5,147 nucleotides of DNA, from NCBI GenBank assembly GCA_030630445.1, contig DAOVNC010000269.1, positions 1-5,147 of the forward strand. Direction: 5' to 3'. Position 1 is the first letter of the stretch; every line of letters begins with the position of its first letter. The translations under genes and the position numbers were made by a program. Source of the stretch: Kiritimatiellales bacterium (GTDB taxonomy: Bacteria; Verrucomicrobiota; Kiritimatiellia; Kiritimatiellales; Pontiellaceae). Below the pieces are notes generated by a model. The model was not told the origin of the DNA, did not search any database, and saw nothing but the letters and a program-made list of their open reading frames with translations. Of this stretch, positions 1 to 5,073 are shown piece after piece.

Positions 1-510
1 AAAAACGCCACCCTCCCGAAAAAGGAGATCGCGTTCACCTCCGCCCGAAGCTATGCCAACCGGCAGAAACAGCTCGAACGGATCATGACGGTCGAGATTC
101 CCGAAAACTCCAAGGAGATCGAAGTGGCGCGCAGCCATGGCGACCTTCGCGAAAACGCCGAATTCAAGTATGCCAAGGAACGCCAAGGACTGCTCATGGC
201 GCAGGGCGCGCAACTTGCGGAAGACCTGGAAAAGGTCAAGCCGACTGATTTTTCCGGCATTTCGCTGGACGAAGCGGCCAGGGGCATGGGCGTGGTGCTG
301 GGCTATCCCGGCGGCGCAACGGAAACCTATTATCTCCTTGGCGCATGGGACCAGGACGAGGCGCTTTCGATTATTTCCAGCGAAACCCGCCTCGCCAAGG
401 CGCTGATGGGCCATGTCGCGGGCGATACGGTGGAGATTCCCGGCGGCGAGTGCGAACTCCAGGCCATCCTGCCGCTATCCGGTGATGTCCAAGCGTGGAT
501 TAATGGATAG
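1..510 (+). CDS. greA: GreA/GreB-family transcript cleavage (elongation) factor, 3' part; 5' end outside window
   Basis: This is the last 169 codons of a gene whose start lies left of the window; no ATG, GTG or TTG occurs in frame before the ATG at 85, which falls inside the N-terminal coiled coil. GreA enters the RNA polymerase secondary channel and triggers cleavage of backtracked RNA. The fragment shows the whole fold: a coiled coil (about residues 14-80) whose tip carries GDLRENAEF (47-55), matching GDLKENAEY of E. coli GreA, with the two functional acidic tip residues kept as D48 and E51. An FKBP-like C-terminal domain follows (about 93-160), with the family PGGE motif at 147-150. Twelve residues (KNATLPKKEIAF) precede the point where a normal GreA begins, so either the N-terminus is slightly long or this is the C-terminal part of a larger fusion, as in Chlamydia, where GreA is about 700 residues. 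The next gene starts 21 nt downstream, so co-transcription is possible. Confidence 0.9.
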   Translation, partial: KNATLPKKEIAFTSARSYANRQKQLERIMTVEIPENSKEIEVARSHGDLRENAEFKYAKERQGLLMAQGAQLAEDLEKVKPTDFSGISLDEAARGMGVVLGYPGGATETYYLLGAWDQDEALSIISSETRLAKALMGHVAGDTVEIPGGECELQAILPLSGDVQAWING

Positions 511-531
511 TTCCCGCAGTGGAATGCAACC

Positions 532-2691
532 ATGAAGCGCTTTTCTGGAATCATATTAGGCGTCGCCACCCTGTTGGCCGGGTCGGCGCTTTCCGCCGAA
601 GTGTTTCACGTCGATCGGGACTTCCAAGGCGAAAAGCCTGCGGGCGATTCCTGGTTTAGTGCATTTTCTTCCGTACAGGAAGCCATCGATGCCGCAACCG
701 CCAAAGGAGGCGGGGAAATATGGGTTAAGGCCGGAGTCTACAAACCTTCCGGGGAAACGCGCGACGCAACCTTCCAACTCAAACCCGGCATCGAGCTGTA
801 CGGAGGGTTCCGCGGAAATGAAACCCTCCGGGCGCAGCGAAATCCCAGAGCCAACCGCACCGTCTTCAGCGGCGACATTGGCCGCATTGGTTCCTTCGCC
901 GACAACTGCCATCATGTCGTAATCGGCGCGGTCGGAAGCCGCATTGATGGCTTTATTGTTTCCGCCGGAAATGCCGACGGCGAAAATGAACAAGGAGGAG
1001 GGGCACTCCTGCTTAGAAGCGATGCCAAGGATTTCACGGCAGCCAACTGCACATTCGAAAAAAACCATGCGGCAACCGGTGGCGCCATCCGCACCATGGC
1101 TGGCGGCACCACCCTGTCCAATTGCACCTTCTACGCCAACTCCGCCGATTTTGGAGGCGCCATCCACATTGGAAACGGTGCAGGAGTCCAAGCCATGGAG
1201 TGCCGGTTTTCATCGAACTTCGCGAAGGTATCCGGCGGTGCGGTCGCCATTGGCCCTGTCTCGAAGGTTGGGATTTCCCGTTCGTGGTTCCTGTTCAACC
1301 ACACCGATGGCACCGGCGGCGCCATGGCCGGCACCACGCAACAAAAGAGAGGAATCGAGCTCTCCCTGGAGAAATGCGAGTTTATTGAAAACTCCGCGAC
1401 CGAAAACGGGGGAGCCCTGTTTCACCGCGGCGCCTTCTTTCCGATACTATCTCGTTGCCGCTTCGCCAAAAACGTTTCCGTGCAGGGCGCGGGTGCCATA
1501 GCCAACCGGGATGGCGCAACCGTTGCCCTTGTGGAAGGGACCCTGACGCGCAACCGGAGCGCGGAAGGGTTTGCGGAAATCGACAGCGACACCGCTTCGA
1601 AAGTCGTTTCCGACGTATCGGCCTTCAATCGTGCAGAGAAACCGAAGCCCGCCACAAAACCCACGCCAAAGCGCACGCTTCCCGATATCTATATCCACGA
1701 CGCATCCAACGCCAAGGTCAAGCTGCGAAACATTATTGCGAAAAACGACTATACCGTGCTTTCCACCGGCGATCTGACCGCCCCGGAATTCATTGTCTCG
1801 TACCGGATCATCGAGGCCGCCGCACGGGACTATTCAAAAAAGGGGGTCGACTTTTTCTATATCTATTGCTATCTGGCCCATCCCGAAAACCACGGATATG
1901 TCCAACCCATCACCCTCGAGGAACGAACCCGCCATATCATGGACGCCAAAAGACTGCTCCGCACCCGGATTCCATGGCTCTGCGACGGAATGGGCAACGA
2001 GGTCGCGAAAGCGCTGGGGCGAGAAAAAAACAACCTCTTCATCTTCAACAAGAAAGGGCTGGCGGAATATGCCGGAAACATGGTCGATGCGGATGCCTTC
2101 CGAAAAGCCTTGGCCGGATTGGCCGGCAAAGTTGAATCCCCCACCCCGCCAAGACTCTTTACGCCGCCCGACATTGCGCCGGTAGACCTGCTTGAAGCCC
2201 GGTTCACGGAACGCGTGGCGATCGATCCCTCGGAGGATAAATTCAAGGCCTTGCGGACCACCCCGGCCAAATCCCGCACCCCCTACTATGTCAAGGTGCG
2301 GGCCGAAGCGAGTGAAGAGCTGCTCGAAACCGGAAATGGTCGCATGTATCTCGGATTCCACATCGACCCCCTCTATCGGATGGAATGGAACAATCTCGGC
2401 AAAACCCTCAGCTACACCATCAAGGTGCCGCGCGGAAGCGCCATATCCCCTTCGCGCAACCAATCCGAAAAAATCGAAGAGGTCGCCATCGACTCCGAGC
2501 CACGCGAATTCCTGGTCAATGTCCGGAAATGGAATTCAGCGGATCCGGTTGCGGTCACAGTCAACTATTCCGTCCACTCAGCCCGTTCGAAGCGAACATT
2601 CGATATTTCCCAGCGATACATCCTTTACCTGAAAAGCGACCCGTTTGGCGGAACCGTGATCGGTCGGCAGGTCTCCGAGGAAGGGCGCTAG
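532..2691 (+). CDS. Secreted beta-helix (Pmp-like repeat) protein fused to a deiodinase-like thioredoxin fold lacking its catalytic residue
   Basis: This is a 719-residue exported protein. Residues 1-22 form a signal peptide (MKRF, hydrophobic core, SALSA cleavage site). Residues 24-150 read like the opening of a right-handed parallel beta-helix (HVDRD, WFSAFSSVQEAIDAA, IWVKAGVYKP, LYGGF). Six coils follow with F-x-x-N then GGA-type turns: FEKN/GGAI, FYAN/GGAI, FSSN/GGAV, FLFN/GGAM, FIEN/GGAL, FAKN/AGAI. Five of them have Cys two residues before the Phe (C173, C198, C224, C282, C309; S251 in the fourth). This is the chlamydial polymorphic-outer-membrane-protein repeat, but no autotransporter barrel follows. 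A Pro/Lys linker (about 369-382) leads to a thioredoxin-like domain (about 405-535) resembling iodothyronine deiodinases: GDLTAPEF in place of GSCTUPxF, FFYIYCYLAHPENHGY, TLEER, WLCDGMGN, NNLFIF. The Sec/Cys position is Ala417, so redox catalysis is unlikely. Residues 550-719 are beta-rich and unassigned (MYLGFHIDPLYRMEWNN at about 604-620). Its ribosome binding site is weak (GTGGA at 519-523). The substrate or partner is unknown; a surface binding or structural role is inferred. Confidence 0.85.
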   Translation: MKRFSGIILGVATLLAGSALSAEVFHVDRDFQGEKPAGDSWFSAFSSVQEAIDAATAKGGGEIWVKAGVYKPSGETRDATFQLKPGIELYGGFRGNETLRAQRNPRANRTVFSGDIGRIGSFADNCHHVVIGAVGSRIDGFIVSAGNADGENEQGGGALLLRSDAKDFTAANCTFEKNHAATGGAIRTMAGGTTLSNCTFYANSADFGGAIHIGNGAGVQAMECRFSSNFAKVSGGAVAIGPVSKVGISRSWFLFNHTDGTGGAMAGTTQQKRGIELSLEKCEFIENSATENGGALFHRGAFFPILSRCRFAKNVSVQGAGAIANRDGATVALVEGTLTRNRSAEGFAEIDSDTASKVVSDVSAFNRAEKPKPATKPTPKRTLPDIYIHDASNAKVKLRNIIAKNDYTVLSTGDLTAPEFIVSYRIIEAAARDYSKKGVDFFYIYCYLAHPENHGYVQPITLEERTRHIMDAKRLLRTRIPWLCDGMGNEVAKALGREKNNLFIFNKKGLAEYAGNMVDADAFRKALAGLAGKVESPTPPRLFTPPDIAPVDLLEARFTERVAIDPSEDKFKALRTTPAKSRTPYYVKVRAEASEELLETGNGRMYLGFHIDPLYRMEWNNLGKTLSYTIKVPRGSAISPSRNQSEKIEEVAIDSEPREFLVNVRKWNSADPVAVTVNYSVHSARSKRTFDISQRYILYLKSDPFGGTVIGRQVSEEGR

Positions 2692-3860
2692 CCCGCCGGG
2701 GAATCGTCCAGCATCGGGGCGTCTTCCCCTCCCAGTTCGACCTTTTCGATCTTGGTGAAACGGCTGGTGATTTTCTTGGCGGATTTGTTGACGTCGATCA
2801 CATCGCGGTTGGCCTGGTCGATGTGCGTGGCCAGCTTCTCCATGCGCTGCTGGAAGCGGTTGAAATCCTGCGAAAGCACCACGAGGTGATCCTGGATGAT
2901 ATGCACCTGCTGGCGTGTGGCGGAATCCTTCAGCACGGACCGGGCGGTCGTCAGAACGGCCATCATCGTGGTGGGCGAAGCCAACCAAACGCGCGCGCGC
3001 TGCGCCTCTTCCACGAGTTCGGGATAGTGCCCATGGATTTCGGCGAATACCGCTTCGGCCGGGATAAACATGACCGCCCCATCGGAGGTTTCGCCGGGAA
3101 TGATGTATTTGGTGGAAATATCCTTGATGTGCTTTTTGATATCCTGCCGGAACTGCTGTTCCGCCGACTTCCGGTCGGCATCGCCAAGGGTCGTATCGGT
3201 CATGCGTTGATAGCTTTCCAGTGGGAACTTGGAATCGATGCAAAGGGTTCCCGTGGGCTCGGGCAGAAACAGGACGCAGTCGACGCGAACGCCGTTGTCG
3301 AAGGTGTGCTGCAGCGAATAGCTGTTTTCCGGCATCATGTTCGAAATCAGCGCATTCAGCTGCACCTCGCCGAACGCCCCGCGCGAGCGCTTGTCGGACA
3401 GCACCTCCTGCAGTGAAACCACATTGCCCGACAGCTCGGCGATTTTTTCCTGCGCCTTGTCGATCAGGGCCAGCCGCTTGAGCACATCGGCAAAAACCGA
3501 GGTGGTTTTCTCGAACCCCTTCTCCAGCCGCTCCTCCACCTTGCCGCTAATCTCGGCCAGTTGCTGTTTGTTGAGCTGGATGAGTTCCTTGACGCGCTCC
3601 CCGAGTTGCCGCGTATTCTTTTCGAGCGACTCGTCGACCTTCACGCGCACGCTCTCCACATCCCCGCGCAGATCCTTTTCCAGCCCCCGGAAGATTTCCT
3701 CCAACCGCTGGATGCGTTTGGCTTCTTGCTCCGTCTGCGTATTGAGGTTGCGGGTAAATTCGTCCAGACGGGTGTTCGTTTTCGTGGACCCGGAAAGCTG
3801 GAGCAACAGCACAACGAGTACAACGGCCAAAACAATGACAAGCAATACGGTAGTCAGCAT
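2688..3860 (-). CDS. rmuC: RmuC-family DNA recombination protein
   Basis: This encodes a 390-residue RmuC protein, a family linked in E. coli to limiting inversions at short inverted repeats and proposed to have a PD-(D/E)XK nuclease-like fold. Residues 2-22 are a hydrophobic N-terminal anchor (LTTVLLVIVLAVVLVVLLLQ). Residues about 30-155 are a charged, Gln/Glu-rich coiled coil. The RmuC core runs from about 158 to 345: RGAFGEVQLNALI, GVRVDCVLFLPEP, CIDSKFPLESYQRM, YIIPGETSDGAVMFIPAEAV, and ARVWLASPTTMMAVL. D194 and the D209-x-K211 pair fit the candidate nuclease signature. The protein is shorter than the 475-residue E. coli version, mainly in the coiled coil and tail. I chose the start at 3860 over the in-frame ATG at 3908 because GGAGG lies 5 nt upstream and the anchor begins at once. 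The gene converges on the beta-helix gene with a 4-bp overlap. A terminator at 4109-4135 separates it from the same-strand gene upstream, so it probably has its own promoter; none is convincing by eye. Confidence 0.95.
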   Translation of the reverse strand: MLTTVLLVIVLAVVLVVLLLQLSGSTKTNTRLDEFTRNLNTQTEQEAKRIQRLEEIFRGLEKDLRGDVESVRVKVDESLEKNTRQLGERVKELIQLNKQQLAEISGKVEERLEKGFEKTTSVFADVLKRLALIDKAQEKIAELSGNVVSLQEVLSDKRSRGAFGEVQLNALISNMMPENSYSLQHTFDNGVRVDCVLFLPEPTGTLCIDSKFPLESYQRMTDTTLGDADRKSAEQQFRQDIKKHIKDISTKYIIPGETSDGAVMFIPAEAVFAEIHGHYPELVEEAQRARVWLASPTTMMAVLTTARSVLKDSATRQQVHIIQDHLVVLSQDFNRFQQRMEKLATHIDQANRDVIDVNKSAKKITSRFTKIEKVELGGEDAPMLDDSPAG

Positions 3861-3865
3861 CGAAT

Positions 3866-3870
3866 CCTCC
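3866..3870 (-). promoter_or_regulatory. Shine-Dalgarno of rmuC
   Basis: On the minus strand GGAGG is followed by 5 nt (ATTCG) and then the ATG at 3860. It is a near-perfect ribosome binding site and decides the start of rmuC: the longer reading from 3908 would place this site inside the coding sequence and put 16 polar residues before the membrane anchor. Confidence 0.85.
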
Positions 3871-3951
3871 AACGGTTGAAAAGCAGTATGCCGAAATGTC
3901 CAACCCATGGAAATTTAATTCTCAACTGCGGCCTCATATGAAATCGATTTG

Positions 3952-3981
3952 ATTCGTGTCTATTCGCGTGAATTCGTGGTT
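3952..3981. repeat. Three imperfect 10-bp tandem units (ATTCGTG-type)
   Basis: The units are ATTCGTGTCT, ATTCGCGTGA and ATTCGTGGTT: a core of ATTCGYG plus three variable bases, repeated with exact 10-bp spacing, close to one helical turn. A perfect palindrome, AAATCGATTT, sits immediately to the left at 3941-3950. Similar intergenic text (ATTCGTG...ATTCGTGGTT, or its complement CACGAAT) is, as I recall, dispersed in several bacterial genomes including PVC members, so this may be one copy of a dispersed repeat. The function is unknown. Confidence 0.6.
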
Positions 3982-4015
3982 CCATTTTCCCATTTAGGCT
4001 GAAACTTCTCAGTAT

Positions 4016-4069
4016 AAAGTAGAATGAGCGTCTCGCTCGTTCAGGCAAGCGGGACGCTTGCTCTACTTT
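4016..4069. repeat. REP-like 54-bp inverted repeat made of two nested palindromes
   Basis: Two 25-nt arms (4016-4040 and 4045-4069) flank the centre TCAG, with 19 of 25 positions complementary; the outer ends are perfect (AAAGTAGA against TCTACTTT). Each arm also contains its own palindrome: GAGCG-TCT-CGCTC at 4026-4038 and GCAAGCG-GGA-CGCTTGC at 4045-4061. The element can therefore fold as one long hairpin or as two adjacent hairpins, the architecture of REP/BIME elements. All six arm mismatches are transitions, which suggests drift from a perfect palindrome. It lies outside any gene and lacks a U-tract suited to an intrinsic terminator. It could be a REP-type mobile repeat, a nucleoid-protein site or an mRNA 3'-end element. 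Confidence 0.75.
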
Positions 4070-4108
4070 CAAAATATGTGCCGTAAAATGTTACCTCCAC
4101 CCACAAAC

Positions 4109-4135
4109 AAAAATCCCCGCCGGAAAGGCGGGGAT
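4109..4135 (-). terminator. Rho-independent terminator of the PEP-CTERM gene
   Basis: On the minus strand a perfect 9-bp stem ATCCCCGCC / GGCGGGGAT (4135-4127 and 4121-4113) with a TTTCC loop is followed by a T-run reaching 4109, then GTTT. It begins 28 nt after the stop codon of the PEP-CTERM gene, on the right strand and at the right distance. On the plus strand there is no T-run, so it is directional and should insulate rmuC from the upstream gene. Confidence 0.93.
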
Positions 4136-4163
4136 CGTGCTGTGGATCTATTCTCGGAATAGA

Positions 4164-4934
4164 CTACATCGACAGCTTGCGGCGGATGAAGAGGAGTCCT
4201 CCACCAAAGAGTGCAACCATTCCGAGGGTGGCCGGCTCGGGGATCTGCTCAATGATCACGCCCGTAATCGCTCCGCGATCACCACCATTTCTGGCCAATA
4301 CGTCAAGCGTAAGGGTTGAGCCACTGGTCTCTATGGTCCAGTAGTTTCCTGTCACGGAACCGGAGACGATCTGGGTCCAGAAGGATCCATTCGCGGTGTT
4401 GTTGTCGTCTATGCGCCCGTATCCCATCCCAATTGTGGTGGAGCCGTCACCATAAACCCACGTTCCGTTTACGTTGGCGTTCTGCACCCCTAGTGTGGCC
4501 TGGTCCGAAGCGACTAGGCCATAGACCCTGTACTCCGCGTAGGGAACGTTGGCTACGGTAATTCTGACTCCATACCCGCCTGTTGTGGCGGTATCGTCCA
4601 AATAGCCAACCGAGAGCTTATGCTGGTCGTCGCCCGTGCCGTCCCCCTGCCAGTAAGTGCCACCAGTGGTCCATGCGATATCCGCACCCGTATTTGCACC
4701 CGTATCGTCTATTAGGCTACCCATCGTTCCCGCTGCAAAATTCCCTGTATCTGGGGTTTCATTGCTATTCCAGTTGGAACTGTCGGTTGCCAAAGGCCCG
4801 ATATTTTCGCCACCAGCAAAGATTTGATTGCTGGCATTCTCAACGAAGTTGACCGAGATGACGGAAGCACTCGCCGAACCAACGGCAAGAGCTGCAATCA
4901 CAAGTGTCGCCGCTGTAATATTTCTTTTTCTCAT
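4164..4934 (-). CDS. PEP-CTERM sorting-domain exported protein
   Basis: This is a 256-residue surface or secreted protein. Residues 1-24 are a signal peptide (MRKRN, hydrophobic stretch TAATLVIAALAVG, then SASAS). The C-terminus is a textbook PEP-CTERM signal: IPEPATLG from 231, a short hydrophobic segment (about 238-250) and the basic tail RRK. In characterised systems this tail is recognised by an exosortase (EpsH/Xrt) in the inner membrane; no exosortase is in this window. The body (about 25-228) is rich in Gly, Thr, Asn and Asp with one repeat of TGA(N/D), has no cysteine, and reads as a beta-sandwich-like domain: VISVNFVENASNQIF, IGPLATDSSNW, QHKLSVGYLDD, YAEYRVYGLVASDQ, NYWTIETSGSTLTLDVLARN. 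I believe this body recurs in PEP-CTERM proteins of Kiritimatiellota/Verrucomicrobiota, but its function is unassigned. The start at 4934 is chosen over the in-frame ATG at 4979 because AAGGAG lies 8 nt upstream and the signal peptide begins there. The gene has its own terminator. Confidence 0.92.
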   Translation of the reverse strand: MRKRNITAATLVIAALAVGSASASVISVNFVENASNQIFAGGENIGPLATDSSNWNSNETPDTGNFAAGTMGSLIDDTGANTGADIAWTTGGTYWQGDGTGDDQHKLSVGYLDDTATTGGYGVRITVANVPYAEYRVYGLVASDQATLGVQNANVNGTWVYGDGSTTIGMGYGRIDDNNTANGSFWTQIVSGSVTGNYWTIETSGSTLTLDVLARNGGDRGAITGVIIEQIPEPATLGMVALFGGGLLFIRRKLSM

Positions 4935-4942
4935 TTTGTTTT

Positions 4943-4948
4943 CTCCTT
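4943..4948 (-). promoter_or_regulatory. Shine-Dalgarno of the PEP-CTERM gene, with a possible masking sequence upstream
   Basis: The minus strand reads AAGGAG, 8 nt, then the ATG at 4934. It decides the start. Nine nt further upstream is CTCCT (4961-4957), exactly complementary to AGGAG, so the leader can form a 5-bp hairpin with an A-rich 9-nt loop that hides the ribosome binding site. The ribosome site is clear; the masking is inference. Confidence 0.8.
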
Positions 4949-4972
4949 TTCTTTTTAGGAGCCGTCGCGCTT

Positions 4973-4987
4973 GTTGCATCGTGCAAC
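4973..4987. repeat. Small perfect dyad in the PEP-CTERM gene leader
   Basis: GTTGCA-TCG-TGCAAC is a perfect 6-bp inverted repeat with a 3-nt centre, 38 nt upstream of the PEP-CTERM start codon. It could be an operator half-site pair or a small leader hairpin. Dyads this short also arise by chance, so the call rests mostly on its position. Confidence 0.35.
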
Positions 4988-5024
4988 GCGCCGCTATTGC
5001 CCCATCTGTTAAAGCAAGTTAGGA

Positions 5025-5052
5025 CCGCCTGGATATCAACCTATCCAGGCGG
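5025..5052 (-). terminator. Probable terminator of the truncated gene at the right edge
   Basis: This is a perfect 11-bp stem CCGCCTGGATA / TATCCAGGCGG with a 6-nt loop, beginning 21 nt after the stop codon of the minus-strand gene at 5074. The stem is strong, but downstream on the minus strand the sequence is TCCTAACTTGCTTTAAC, without a solid T-run, so termination may be inefficient or the hairpin may serve as a 3'-end stabiliser. The plus strand has only CTGTTTC after it. Confidence 0.6.
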
Positions 5053-5073
5053 CTGTTTCAGAGGCTACCCCTC

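Larger units (their letters stand above)
3861..4163. other. Non-coding interval between rmuC and the PEP-CTERM gene
   Basis: This 303-nt gap is AT-richer than the flanking genes. Read left to right it holds the rmuC ribosome binding site (3866-3870), a perfect 10-bp palindrome AAATCGATTT (3941-3950), three 10-bp tandem units (3952-3981), a 54-bp REP-like inverted repeat (4016-4069) and the terminator of the PEP-CTERM gene (4109-4135). The rmuC promoter must lie here if that gene is transcribed alone, but no clear -35/-10 pair was found. The only long open frame (minus strand, 3854-4072) crosses the repeats and shows no coding character. Confidence 0.75.

Noticed and set aside
1771..1791. Selenocysteine insertion in the deiodinase-like domain
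   Set aside because: The codon at the Sec position is GCC (Ala), not TGA, and the frame has no internal TGA, so no recoding is needed or possible here.
1455..2135. A 226-codon plus-strand open frame inside the beta-helix gene
   Set aside because: Its product is Arg/His/Pro-rich and of low coding quality, typical of an off-frame reading of a GC-rich gene; the main frame gives conserved domains through the whole stretch.
1834..2463. A 209-codon minus-strand open frame
   Set aside because: It lies antisense to the deiodinase-like domain, with no ribosome binding site or family motif.
2400..2691. C-terminal autotransporter barrel on the Pmp-like protein
   Set aside because: Despite the chlamydial Pmp-type repeats, the tail is hydrophilic, ends in SEEGR, and lacks the terminal aromatic residue and amphipathic strands of an outer-membrane barrel.
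2683..2729. Terminator between the convergent genes
   Set aside because: Only a 4-bp stem (GGGC-GCTA-GCCC) and a distant GGGGAA/TTCCCC pairing with a 20-nt loop were found, with no T-run on either strand.
2385..3416. A 343-codon open frame on the plus strand
   Set aside because: It runs out of frame through the end of the beta-helix gene and antisense through rmuC. It has no ribosome binding site and no recognisable domain; the RmuC frame on the other strand is unmistakable.
3861..3908. Longer N-terminus for RmuC starting at 3908
   Set aside because: It adds 16 residues before the membrane anchor and would bury the GGAGG that sits 5 nt before the ATG at 3860.
3952..3981. CRISPR array
   Set aside because: Three 10-bp units without unique spacers are far too short and too close; no cas gene is present.
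3854..4072. A 72-codon minus-strand open frame upstream of rmuC
   Set aside because: It translates the 10-bp-period repeat and the REP-like element and overlaps the rmuC start. Such repeat-derived peptides are commonly annotated in error.
4935..4979. Longer N-terminus for the PEP-CTERM protein starting at 4979
   Set aside because: The extra residues (MQQARRLLKRKGENK) are not signal-like and would place the AAGGAG ribosome site inside the coding region.
4965..5024. Sigma-54 promoter for the PEP-CTERM gene
   Set aside because: A TTGC element is present on the minus strand, but no GG lies at the required 10-nt spacing upstream of its GC.
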